Shown piece by piece: positions 1 through 7,317 of a DNA stretch of 10,688 nucleotides; positions within the stretch are counted from its first letter, which is position 1; the number at the start of each line of letters is the position of its first letter. Source of the DNA: Archangium sp. GTDB lineage: Bacteria; Myxococcota; Myxococcia; Myxococcales; Myxococcaceae. A model generated the notes under the pieces. The model did no database searches, was not told the origin of the DNA, and saw only the letters and a list, made by a program, of their open reading frames with translations. The stretch is taken from assembly GCA_016793585.1 (NCBI GenBank), contig JAEUJR010000185.1:1-10688 (forward strand), read 5' to 3'. A program made the position numbers and the translations under genes.

Positions 1-1425
1 CGTCACGTGCAGCTTCCCGACGACCTCTTCGGCCTTGTAGCCGGTGACGTGTTCGGCGGCCTTGTTGAAGAGCGTGACGTTGCCCTTCATGTCGGCGGCG
101 ATGATGGCGTCGACGCTCGAGTCGATGAGGCGCTCGAGGTATTCCTTGGTGCGCGTCAACTCGTCGGCCATCTGCCGCTGCCGGGTGACGTCGCGCATGG
201 TGAGAATCGCGACGCCTTCACCCGCGTCACCGGTGAGCGGCGCGGCCGAGAGTGAGAGCGTGAGCCGCCGGCCCAGCCCCGTGCGCGCGTGCAGGTCGAC
301 GTCGGTGCGCACCTGGCCCTTCGACACCGAGTAGAGAACGTCGAGCAGCAGCCCGTCGTCGGTCGGGTTCGCCAGCGCGTTGACGTGCCGGCCCACCGCC
401 TCACCGGGGCTCAGGTCGAGCAGCTTCTCGCCGGCAGGGTTGAGCGAGAGCACGCAGGCGCGCGCGTCGAGAATCGCCACGCCGTCGCTCAGGTGCGCGA
501 AGTACGACGCGTAGCGGCCGAGCTCGTGCACGCGCTCTTCGGCGGCGAGGCGGGCCGTCTTCTCCTGCTCGCGTTTGCCGCGTTCGCGGTCGAGCTGGCG
601 AATGTTGCGAAACGCGATGGCCGTGGCGTGCGCGACGGTCGCGAGAAAGTCGATCTCGCGCGGGTTGAAGGCCCCGCGCACCGACGAGCGGCGCACCAGG
701 AGCACGCTCAACACCTTGCCGCCCACCATGAGGGGGAACGCGGCGATGTTGCGAATGCCACGCGCCTTCACCGACTCCTTCACGTCTTCGAGCAGCGGGT
801 GTGAGGGCGCGTCTTCGACGATGACGGGCTTGCCGGTGCGAACGGCCTCGCGAATCTCGGGGTAACGCGACAGCTCGATGCGCAGGTTCTTGAGCGAGGC
901 GTCGTCCGAGGCGGCGACGATGGTGCCCTGTTTGTTCTCGGCGTCGATGAGCACCAGGGTGGCGCGATCGATGTCGAAGTCTTCGGCGAGCTTCCGGGTG
1001 ACGTCGTGGAGCAGCTCTTCGATGTCGGTCGCTTCGGCGTAGCGGGCGGTGAGCTCGAGCAGCACCTTCAGGTCGCGCTGGCGGGCGACCGCGTCTTGCT
1101 GGCTGACGAGGCGGGCGCGCAGCCGGCTCAAGCGGGGCAACAGCTCTGACTCGAGCGACTCGGGCGCGACGACCTCGAGCACCGAGCTCTCGAGCGACAA
1201 GTCACCATTGGCGATGACGAGCACGCCCAGGCGCGGCGCCTTGAGCATCAACGCGCGCTTCTTCTCGAGGCCCTCGGCGCTGGTGACGTCACAGACGGCG
1301 ACGTCGACGGCGGCCGTCACCTCACTCTCGACGGGCACGCGGGCCTGCTCGAGCAGCTCGCGAACCTTCGGCATCCACGCGCCGCTCGACTCGAGGAAGA
1401 CTGGCCGGACTGGAACGGGTGTCAC
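1..1425 (-). CDS. GAF/PAS multi-domain sensory protein (probable histidine kinase), C-terminus cut by window edge
   Basis: The 475 visible codons run open to base 1, so the output domain is outside the window. Residues 1-100 look like a degenerate receiver: hydrophobic strands, an Asp at 46 in [11 protein letters not shown] where a phospho-acceptor would sit, but no acidic pair near residue 12 (VFLESS). Residues 121-275 form a GAF domain ([20 protein letters not shown], later [14 protein letters not shown]). Residues 276-302 are a charged coiled coil. Residues 303-415 are a PAS domain ([23 protein letters not shown], ending in MRDVTRQRQ). A second PAS starts near 428 ([23 protein letters not shown]) and is cut off. 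No membrane segment is visible, so it probably senses in the cytoplasm. The GTG start at 1425 has only a weak upstream AGGG. The frame stays open back to the TAG of the channel gene 60 bases upstream, so an earlier non-ATG start is possible. GAF-PAS proteins like this usually end in a histidine kinase, but no kinase domain is visible here. Confidence 0.85.
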   Translation of the reverse strand, partial: MTPVPVRPVFLESSGAWMPKVRELLEQARVPVESEVTAAVDVAVCDVTSAEGLEKKRALMLKAPRLGVLVIANGDLSLESSVLEVVAPESLESELLPRLSRLRARLVSQQDAVARQRDLKVLLELTARYAEATDIEELLHDVTRKLAEDFDIDRATLVLIDAENKQGTIVAASDDASLKNLRIELSRYPEIREAVRTGKPVIVEDAPSHPLLEDVKESVKARGIRNIAAFPLMVGGKVLSVLLVRRSSVRGAFNPREIDFLATVAHATAIAFRNIRQLDRERGKREQEKTARLAAEERVHELGRYASYFAHLSDGVAILDARACVLSLNPAGEKLLDLSPGEAVGRHVNALANPTDDGLLLDVLYSVSKGQVRTDVDLHARTGLGRRLTLSLSAAPLTGDAGEGVAILTMRDVTRQRQMADELTRTKEYLERLIDSSVDAIIAADMKGNVTLFNKAAEHVTGYKAEEVVGKLHVT

Positions 1426-1485
1426 GAGCCCTGATGCTAGCCGACTCGTCAGGCCGTGTGGGCCTTCCTGCGACCCAACGCGTCG
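1426..1485 (-). other. Spacer between channel gene and sensor gene, with small hairpin
   Basis: Sixty bases separate the TAG of the TolC-type gene from the GTG of the sensor gene. They contain a perfect 5-bp stem with a 5-base loop (AGGCC-CACAC-GGCCT on the minus strand, 1465-1451) with no T-run after it, so it is not a convincing intrinsic terminator. An AGGAAGG lies near the channel end, too far from the GTG to act as its ribosome binding site. Read in the sensor frame, the spacer is 20 sense codons with no stop. I see no promoter, so co-transcription of the sensor gene with the efflux operon is the simplest reading. Confidence 0.5.
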
Positions 1486-2724
1486 CTATGGCGCAGGGCG
1501 CCTTCCGGCGGCGACGAGCAGGTCGAGGCGCGCCGACCACTCACTTGTGCGGGCGGCTTCGGCCAGCGTCTCGGCGTCGCGCGCCGACCGTTCGGCTTCG
1601 ATCAACTCCGCGTTGGTGGAGGCCCCCTCTTTCCACGCGGCGCGGGCGAGCGCCTCGGCCTCGAGCGCGAGCTTCGCCGACGCTGCTGCGGCGCGCGCCG
1701 ACTCTTCTCTGAGCGCCAACACCTCGAACGCCAGCCGCAGCTCACTCGCGGCGCGCTGGCGCACCTCGTCGGCCTGCGCGCGGGCTGCGACGAGCGCCGC
1801 TTCACGCTCCTTGCGAACGCCGCTGCGAGAGAAGCCATCGAACGCGACGACCTGCGCCGTCACCTGGGCCGTCACCCCGAGCGCGGGCGCGGTGGGCGTC
1901 GCGGGCGTCTGCGCGGTGGGTGTCACCAGAAGCCCGGCCGTGGGCAGATAGTCGGTCCAGCTCTGGTCGACGGCGCGGGCGGCGAGCGTGACGCGGGCCT
2001 GGGTGGCGGCGACGTCCGACCGCCCGTCGAGCGTCTGCTCGAGCGCGTCGGCCGTGGGCAGCGCTCCGAACTCGGGCACGCCAGCGACGTCGATGGGCCC
2101 CTCGGCGCCGAGCAGCACGCCGAGCACCTCGCGCGCCGTCGTCAGGTCGATGCGGGCGCGGGCGAGGCGGCCTTCGTTGTCGGCGAGCTCGCGCTGCGCC
2201 CGCACGAGGTCGAGCTTCGTACCGAGGCCACCGGTCTGTCGAAGCCTGGCCAGCTCGAGCTGCTCGAGGCTGGTCTTCCGAGCGCGCTCCGAGACGGCGA
2301 GCAGGTTGTGCTGCAGCTCGACCGTCAACCACGCCCGCCCCACGAGGCTCACCAGCGCGCGCTGCACCTCGAGCTCGTCGAGCTTCGTCGCCTCGACCGC
2401 GAGCTCGGCCTGCTGGGTCGCGAGCCACCGCGGCACCGCCAACAACGGAAACGCGAGCTGCAGGTTGGCGCTCCCGGTCTGGGCGGCGACCAGCACGCGG
2501 TCGGCGAGCCCACGGTTGCCTTCGAGCTGCGTGAAGGTGCCGTTGACCGACACCGTGGGAAGCCACGCGGCGCGCGACTGCACGACCAGTGCTTCGGCCC
2601 GCTGCACCGAGGCGCGCACGGTCGAGAGTCGCGGCGCCTGCGTGAGCGCGCGGTCGAGCGCCTGCGGCAACGTGAGGCTCGGGGCCTGGGCCACGACGAG
2701 CGAGAGCAAGAGCGCCGAGGTCAT
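1486..2724 (-). CDS. TolC-family outer membrane efflux channel
   Basis: A 412-residue outer-membrane efflux protein (OEP/TolC family) that would form the exit duct of the tripartite pump encoded just upstream. The start is set at 2724 because GGGAG (2736-2732) lies 7 bases before this ATG and the protein then opens with a short signal peptide, MTSALLLSLVVAQA. An in-frame ATG 69 bases earlier gives a polar extension without a ribosome binding site. Unusually, the chosen signal peptide has no Lys or Arg before its hydrophobic core. The two OEP repeats are visible: LTLPQALDRAL near 17, LPTVSV near 55, then LPTAGLLV near 260, the turn AFDGFSRSGVRKER near 294, and EGASTNAELIEAER near 366. Long Ala/Arg/Glu/Leu-rich helices between them fit the periplasmic helical barrel. 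The ATG shares bases with the TGA of the preceding small ORF, which suggests translational coupling. Confidence 0.93.
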   Translation of the reverse strand: MTSALLLSLVVAQAPSLTLPQALDRALTQAPRLSTVRASVQRAEALVVQSRAAWLPTVSVNGTFTQLEGNRGLADRVLVAAQTGSANLQLAFPLLAVPRWLATQQAELAVEATKLDELEVQRALVSLVGRAWLTVELQHNLLAVSERARKTSLEQLELARLRQTGGLGTKLDLVRAQRELADNEGRLARARIDLTTAREVLGVLLGAEGPIDVAGVPEFGALPTADALEQTLDGRSDVAATQARVTLAARAVDQSWTDYLPTAGLLVTPTAQTPATPTAPALGVTAQVTAQVVAFDGFSRSGVRKEREAALVAARAQADEVRQRAASELRLAFEVLALREESARAAAASAKLALEAEALARAAWKEGASTNAELIEAERSARDAETLAEAARTSEWSARLDLLVAAGRRPAP

Positions 2725-2906
2725 CGAGCTGCTCCCGGCGACGGACCGGTCGAACCAATGGCCTGGGCGGAAGTCATCGAGACGTTTCTGCACAGCCCCC
2801 GCGCTCGGCGGTCGACGAGCCCGCCGCGAAGAGAGCGCGCAGACGCGACGTGCAGCCCCGCCTCGGCGAGCCCACGAGGCAGCACGCGATGCAACACTGG
2901 CCTCAT
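2721..2906 (-). CDS. Small arginine-rich ORF coupled between adaptor and channel genes
   Basis: A 61-codon frame of unknown function, starting MRPVLHRVLPRGL and ending STGPSPGAAR. Its ATG overlaps the adaptor stop (ATGA, 2906-2903) and its TGA overlaps the channel start (ATGA, 2724-2721). It has AGGAG (2918-2914) 7 bases before its ATG, so initiation signals are as good as those of its neighbours. The product is rich in Arg (about 12 of 61) and Gly, with no clear signal peptide or membrane helix. It could be a real small protein of the efflux operon, a leader whose translation carries ribosomes to the channel start, or a remnant of a longer channel N-terminus. I recognise no family, and a GC-rich sequence can stay open this long by chance. 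The case rests on the two precise overlaps and the ribosome binding site. Confidence 0.45.
   Translation of the reverse strand: MRPVLHRVLPRGLAEAGLHVASARSLRGGLVDRRARGLCRNVSMTSAQAIGSTGPSPGAAR
2732..2736 (-). promoter_or_regulatory. Ribosome binding site of the TolC-type gene
   Basis: GGGAG on the minus strand, 7 bases before the ATG at 2724. It supports the short signal-peptide start over the upstream in-frame ATG at 2793. Confidence 0.75.
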
Positions 2907-4054
2907 CGTGGCGCTCCTGCGTCGGGAACGAGCACTTCGACCTTCTCTGCGTTCTCGAGGTCGTCGGGCGGGTTGAGCACCACCTGCATGCCCGGCTCGA
3001 CGCCGGTGAGCACCTCGACCGTGCGGCCCTGATCTCTCGCGACGAGCACCGGCGTGGTGGCGATGACGCCGCTCTTCACGACGTGCACGCGCGTTCCATC
3101 GGCGCGCGCGACGACGGCGCTGGCGGGAATGAGGAGCGGCGGGGCGGCGCGCTCGACCTGAAAGGTCACCTGCACGAAGGCGTTGGCGAGCAACGCGCCG
3201 GGTTTGTCGACGAGGGCCTCGATGCGGAGCGTGCGCGTCACCGGGTCCAACGCGCCGGCGCTGCGGGTGACACGGGCCTCGACCGCCGCTTGAGGGCGAT
3301 TGGGCGGCGCGACCTTCAGCACGAGCCCGGCTTTCACGTCGGGCGCGAGCCACTGCGGCACGTCGACCGTCACCTTCAACGTCTCGGTCTGGGCGATCTC
3401 GAACAGCGGCGTGCGATCGGTCGAGACGAGCGCGCCCTGCTCGACGAGCCTGCGCGTCACCACTCCCGCGAACGGCGCGACGACGCGGCTGTACCCCTTC
3501 ACCGCCGTCAGCCGCAGCACATCGGCGCGCGCGGTGTCGACGGCGGCGATGGCCGTGGTGAGCCGGCTCTGCGCCTCTTCGGCCTGCTGCTTCGAGGCGA
3601 CGCCCTGCTCCGAGAGTCGGCTCGCCCGCTCCGCCGCAGAGCGAGACAACGTCACGTTCGCTTCGGCTTCGGTCAGCCGGGCCTGCGCGCGCTTCACGTC
3701 TTCGTCGACTTCGGGGGCCTCGAGCACCGCGAGCACCTGGCCCGCCTTCACGGCGTCACCGAGGTCGACGAAGTACTGCTGCACGAAGCCGGTGCCCTTC
3801 GCGGTGACGACAGCCGCCTTCGCGGGCGCCGCCGTGCCAGGCAGCGAGAACGTCGCCTGCACCGGAGCGCGCTGCACCACCCCGACCACCACGCGGCGCG
3901 GCGCGATGGCGAGCTGGTGTTCGCGCTCCACCGCGTCGGCACGGCGCGCGCGAGGCAGCCACCCCGCAGCGACGAGCCCGGCGAGCACCAGCACGAAGAG
4001 CACTGGCACCGACTTCGGCAAACGCGGCGTCACCTTCGGCGTCTCGTCACTCAT
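2903..4054 (-). CDS. RND efflux periplasmic adaptor (membrane fusion protein)
   Basis: A 383-residue HlyD/AcrA-type adaptor that would bridge the inner-membrane pump and the outer-membrane channel. The ATG at 4054 is chosen because AAGGAG (4066-4061) sits 6 bases upstream; an in-frame ATG at 4078 lies deeper in the pump gene with no better signal. An N-terminal membrane anchor (about 15-32, SVPVLFVLVLAGLVAAGWLP) follows a short cytoplasmic tail. There is no lipobox Cys, so it is probably not a lipoprotein. Next come the first lipoyl half (about 78-113, KGTGFVQQYFVDLGDAVKAG), a coiled-coil hairpin (about 114-185), the second lipoyl half (VVAPFAGVVTRRLVEQGALV, 191-210), a beta-barrel domain (about 225-295) and a membrane-proximal domain (LLIPASAVV onward). 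The gene overlaps the pump stop by 8 bases and ends in an ATGA overlap with the small ORF. I see no Met- or His-rich metal site, so the substrate is not apparent. Confidence 0.95.
   Translation of the reverse strand: MSDETPKVTPRLPKSVPVLFVLVLAGLVAAGWLPRARRADAVEREHQLAIAPRRVVVGVVQRAPVQATFSLPGTAAPAKAAVVTAKGTGFVQQYFVDLGDAVKAGQVLAVLEAPEVDEDVKRAQARLTEAEANVTLSRSAAERASRLSEQGVASKQQAEEAQSRLTTAIAAVDTARADVLRLTAVKGYSRVVAPFAGVVTRRLVEQGALVSTDRTPLFEIAQTETLKVTVDVPQWLAPDVKAGLVLKVAPPNRPQAAVEARVTRSAGALDPVTRTLRIEALVDKPGALLANAFVQVTFQVERAAPPLLIPASAVVARADGTRVHVVKSGVIATTPVLVARDQGRTVEVLTGVEPGMQVVLNPPDDLENAEKVEVLVPDAGAPR
2914..2918 (-). promoter_or_regulatory. Ribosome binding site of the 61-codon ORF
   Basis: AGGAG on the minus strand, inside the adaptor C-terminal codons, 7 bases before the ATG at 2906. 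It is the main evidence, with the ATGA overlaps, that the small ORF is translated. Confidence 0.6.
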
Positions 4055-7000
4055 GAACGACTCCTTCATCATCGTCACCGGGCTCGCGCAGCGCTTCGTC
4101 CATCACCTTCGGACGCCACCGCGCGCGCAGCCACGAATAGAAGACCGGCACCAGGAAGAGCGTCGCGAACGTCGCCCCGAGAATGCCGCCGAGCATCGAG
4201 CGGCCGAGCGCCGCGTTCTGCTCGCCACCCTCCGACAGACCGAGCGACATGGGCAGCATGCCGATGGCCATGGCAAGCGCCGTCATCAACACGGGGCGAA
4301 GGCGAACCCGCCCCGCTTCGAGCGCCGCCTCGATGGCCGACAAGCCACGCGCGCGCTGCTCGTTCGCGAAGGTCACCACGAGAATCGAGTTCGCGGTGGC
4401 GACGCCGACGCTCAACACCGCGCCCATCAACGACGGCACGCTGAACGTCGTCTGCGTCGAGAAATGGGCGAGCACGATGCCGATGCCAGCCCCGGGGAGC
4501 GCCGTGATGATGATGAAGGGGTCGGTCCACGACTGGAAGTTGATGACCATCACCGCGTAGACGAGCAGCGCGGCGGCGAGCAGGCCGATGGCCAGGGCTC
4601 CGAAGGCGCTGCGCATCGACTCGACCTGCCCGCGCACCTGAATCGCCGAGCCGGGCGGCAGCTTCTCTTTCACCGCCGCGACGATGCCGTCGATGGCGTC
4701 GGCGACGGTGCCCAGGTCGAGGTTCTGCACGTCGGCGCGCACCTGATACGTCGGCTGCACGTCGACGCGCGTGATGAAGACGGGCGTCTGTTGCCGGCGA
4801 AGGTTCGAGAGGTCGCCGAGCAGCTGCGGCCCGCGCGGCGTCTGCAGCGAGAACGTCTGCAGCGCCTCGATGGAGCTCACCGCGCCTTCTGGCACCTGCA
4901 CCGCGACGCCGTAGCCGAAGCCCGTCTTCGGGTCGGTCCAGAACGTGGGTGACACCTGGCTCGATGACGAGACCGCGAGCAGCACGTTGTTCGCGACGTC
5001 ACGCTGCGTGAGGCCCACGTCGGCCGCCCGCAGACGGTCGACGTCGACCTGCAGCCGAGGGGCGTCGACGATCTGGTGCAGGCGCACGTCGACGGCTCCG
5101 GGCACGGCGCGCAGCTGCTTCTCGATGCTGCGGGCGGCCGCGTAGGTCGCGTCGCGCTTCGCGCCCGACACCTGAATGTCGATGGCCGAGGGCAGCCCGA
5201 AGTTCAGAATCTGGGTCACGATGTCGGCGGGCTGGAAGAAGAAGCGCGCCTGCGGGAAGCGCGCTCGCAGCTGCTCACGCAGCATCGCCTCGTAGTCCGT
5301 GACCCGCCGCGTGCGGTCTTTCGACAGCTGAATGAGAACCTCGCCGTCGGCGGTGCTGACGTTCACGCTGTCGGTGATGGCGAGGTTGTAGCCGCTCGAC
5401 GGGCCCATGAAGTCGAGCACGCCCTCGAGCTCGTTCGACGGAATGAGCTCGCGAATCGCGTTCTCGACCTCGCCGAACAGGGCCTCGGTCTCTTCGAGCC
5501 GGGTGCCCGGCGGGGCGACGACATGCAGCCGCAACACGCCCGCGTCGAGCTTCGGGAAGAAGTCGCGCCCGACGATGGTCGACAACCCCACCACGCCCGC
5601 GACCGAGAGCAGGAAGACGCCGAGCACGACGGCGCGGTTGGCCAGCGCCCACGACAGAATGCCCAGGTAGAGCCGCCGCAACGCTTCGAAGGCCCGCTCG
5701 AACGCGGCGTGAATCGCGCCGAAGAAGCCGGTGCTGCTGCCGTGCCCGCGCGCGACCTCGGCCGGCAGCAGGAACTGAACCATCGTCGGCACGATGGTGC
5801 GCGAGAGCAGGTACGACGCCATGACCGAGAACGAGACGGCGAGGCCCATCGGCATGAAGAGGAACCGCGCCGGCCCCTCGAGGAAGAGCACGCTCACGAA
5901 GACGACGCTGATCGAGAGGCTCGCCACGAAGGCGGGCACGGCAATCTGCTGGGCGCCGTCGAGGATCGCTCGGGTGAGCGGTTTGCCCATCGCGAGGTTG
6001 CGGTGAATGTTCTCGATCTCCACCGTCGCGTCGTCGACGAGAATGCCGACGGCGAGCGCGAGGCCTCCGAGCGTCATCGCGTTGATGGTGTAGCCGAGCG
6101 CCCGCAGGCCCAGCACCGCGACGACGATGGAGAGCGGAATCGAGGTGGCGACGATGAGCGTCGAGCGCCACGACCCGAGGAACAGCAGAATCATCAGCGC
6201 GGTGAGCGCGGCCGCGAGCGTACCTTCGGTGAGCAGCCCCTCGATGGCGTGCTCGACGAACCCCGAGGCGTCGGCCAGCAGCTCGACGCGGGTGCCATCG
6301 GGCGCGGCGGCCTTGATGCTCGGCAGCATGGCCTTGATGCGGCTGGCCACCTCGAGCGTCGACGCGTCTCCGTTCTTCATCACCGTGAGCACCACGCTGC
6401 GGCGGCCGTTCGACCGCGCGATGTTCGTCTGCACCTGGAAGCCGTCGTGCACGAAGGCCACGTCACGCAGCTGCAGCAACCTTCCGTCAGGCCGGCGAAT
6501 CGGCAGCTCGTTCAAGGCGGCGATGGCGTCGGGTGAGCTGTTGAGCGCGACGCGGTACTCCCGGTCGGAGATCTTCAGCGACCCGGTGGGCAGCGTGAGG
6601 TTCTGCGCCGAGACGGCGAGCGCGACGTCTTGTGGCGCCAGCCCCTGCGCCTGCAGCGCGTTCAGGTCGAGGTCGACGCTCACCTGTCGAAACTTGCCGC
6701 CCTGCGGCAACGGAAACCGCGTGCCGCGCACGATCGAGAGCGCGGTGCGAACGCGGTTGTTCACGTAGTCGAACAGCTCGGCCTCGGAGAGCGTGTCGTT
6801 GGTGAAGGCGAGCTGCAGCACCGGAACGCTCGACGCCGTGTAGCGAAGAATGATGGGCGGAATCATGCCGGGCGGCATGCGGCGCACGATGGTCTGCGAG
6901 GCGGCGGTGATCTGCGCCATGGCTGCGCTCACGTCGGCGCCGGGCTGCAGGTAGACACGAATGACGCTGACGCCGTCGTAGGTGTCGCTCTGCAGGCGCA

Positions 7001-7235
7001 TCACGTCAGAGGTGTTGCCGGCGATGGAGAACTCGAAGAACTGCGTGACCTGCGCCTCCATCTGCTGCGCGGGCAGGCCAGAGTACGTCCACACCACGCT
7101 GATGACGGGCAGGTCGACCGAGGGCAGCACGTCGGTCGGCGTGCGACGCACGACCTGCCAGCCCGAGAGGAGCAGCACGAGCGACAACACCACGAAGGTG
7201 TACGGCCGCCGGAGCGCGAGTCGGACGATCCACAT
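4047..7235 (-). CDS. RND efflux transporter permease (AcrB/CusA superfamily)
   Basis: A full-length, 1062-residue resistance-nodulation-division pump of the inner membrane that would export substrate using the proton gradient. It has the usual twofold layout: TM1 (about 11-29), a first periplasmic porter region (30-335), TM2-TM6 (about 340-485), TM7 (about 535-553), a second periplasmic region with GRDFFPKLDAG at 556-566, and TM8-TM12 (about 876-1033). The TM4 proton-relay pair is present as Asp401-Asp402 in GILVDDATVEIENI. In TM10, where drug-type pumps carry an essential Lys (Lys940 in AcrB), this protein reads VGVATANSILVVTFANE with no Lys. That places it in a divergent HAE/CusA-like branch, so a substrate cannot be named. 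The ATG at 7235 gives the standard start MWIVRLALRRPYTF. No clear Shine-Dalgarno precedes it. It is first in the operon and divergent from the LysR gene. Its end overlaps the adaptor start by 8 bases (ATGAGTGA). Confidence 0.96.
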   Translation of the reverse strand: MWIVRLALRRPYTFVVLSLVLLLSGWQVVRRTPTDVLPSVDLPVISVVWTYSGLPAQQMEAQVTQFFEFSIAGNTSDVMRLQSDTYDGVSVIRVYLQPGADVSAAMAQITAASQTIVRRMPPGMIPPIILRYTASSVPVLQLAFTNDTLSEAELFDYVNNRVRTALSIVRGTRFPLPQGGKFRQVSVDLDLNALQAQGLAPQDVALAVSAQNLTLPTGSLKISDREYRVALNSSPDAIAALNELPIRRPDGRLLQLRDVAFVHDGFQVQTNIARSNGRRSVVLTVMKNGDASTLEVASRIKAMLPSIKAAAPDGTRVELLADASGFVEHAIEGLLTEGTLAAALTALMILLFLGSWRSTLIVATSIPLSIVVAVLGLRALGYTINAMTLGGLALAVGILVDDATVEIENIHRNLAMGKPLTRAILDGAQQIAVPAFVASLSISVVFVSVLFLEGPARFLFMPMGLAVSFSVMASYLLSRTIVPTMVQFLLPAEVARGHGSSTGFFGAIHAAFERAFEALRRLYLGILSWALANRAVVLGVFLLSVAGVVGLSTIVGRDFFPKLDAGVLRLHVVAPPGTRLEETEALFGEVENAIRELIPSNELEGVLDFMGPSSGYNLAITDSVNVSTADGEVLIQLSKDRTRRVTDYEAMLREQLRARFPQARFFFQPADIVTQILNFGLPSAIDIQVSGAKRDATYAAARSIEKQLRAVPGAVDVRLHQIVDAPRLQVDVDRLRAADVGLTQRDVANNVLLAVSSSSQVSPTFWTDPKTGFGYGVAVQVPEGAVSSIEALQTFSLQTPRGPQLLGDLSNLRRQQTPVFITRVDVQPTYQVRADVQNLDLGTVADAIDGIVAAVKEKLPPGSAIQVRGQVESMRSAFGALAIGLLAAALLVYAVMVINFQSWTDPFIIITALPGAGIGIVLAHFSTQTTFSVPSLMGAVLSVGVATANSILVVTFANEQRARGLSAIEAALEAGRVRLRPVLMTALAMAIGMLPMSLGLSEGGEQNAALGRSMLGGILGATFATLFLVPVFYSWLRARWRPKVMDEALREPGDDDEGVVHE
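4061..4066 (-). promoter_or_regulatory. Ribosome binding site of the adaptor gene
   Basis: AAGGAG on the minus strand, inside the last codons of the pump gene and 6 bases before the ATG at 4054. It decides the adaptor start in favour of 4054 over the ATG at 4078. Confidence 0.8.
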
Positions 7236-7317
7236 AGGCGGGCGATTTGTCGTCTTGCTGGTCGCGACGCCACACAGAGTTCGGAATCGTGTGATTCAAC
7301 GCGCTAATCAGCACGGC
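7236..7317. promoter_or_regulatory. Divergent intergenic promoter region between efflux operon and LysR gene
   Basis: This 82-base gap must hold the promoter for the leftward efflux operon and the one for the rightward LysR gene, because no other non-coding space precedes either. The half nearest the LysR gene is clearly richer in A and T than the flanking genes and contains the inverted half-sites described separately. I could not pick out a -35/-10 pair with confidence on either strand. Neither start codon has a recognisable Shine-Dalgarno in this gap. Confidence 0.75.
7284..7309. promoter_or_regulatory. Predicted LysR-type operator: three inverted half-sites
   Basis: GAATC-GTGT-GATTC (7284-7297) is a perfect inverted repeat. 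Its right arm is also the left arm of a second one, GATT-N9-AATC (7293-7309). In the second repeat T7295 and A7307 are separated by 11 bases, matching the T-N11-A core of LysR-family sites. The site ends 8 bases before the LysR ATG, so binding could repress the regulator's own gene. It lies roughly 50-75 bases upstream of the pump ATG, a plausible position for activating the efflux operon. Binding is inferred, not shown. Confidence 0.55.

Noticed and set aside
1451..1465. Hairpin AGGCC-CACAC-GGCCT as a terminator after the channel gene
   Set aside because: Only a 5-bp stem and no T-run on either side; insufficient for an intrinsic terminator call.
2725..2793. Upstream in-frame ATG at 2793 as channel start
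   Set aside because: It has no ribosome binding site and would place a polar segment of 23 residues before the signal peptide; the ATG at 2724 has GGGAG at good spacing.
1456..2976. Long open frame on the plus strand (about 500 codons) opposite the channel gene
   Set aside because: Product is a Gly/Arg/His-rich low-complexity string with no family features; it mirrors the TolC-type gene, which has a signal peptide, repeats and a ribosome binding site.
1988..4444. 818-codon plus-strand frame opposite channel and adaptor genes
   Set aside because: Spans three well-supported minus-strand genes; Ser/Arg/His-rich composition is typical of an antisense shadow in GC-rich DNA.
3300..6536. Large plus-strand frames opposite the adaptor and pump genes
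   Set aside because: The opposite strand encodes complete adaptor and RND proteins with conserved motifs; these frames contain only Arg/Asp/His-rich shadow sequence.
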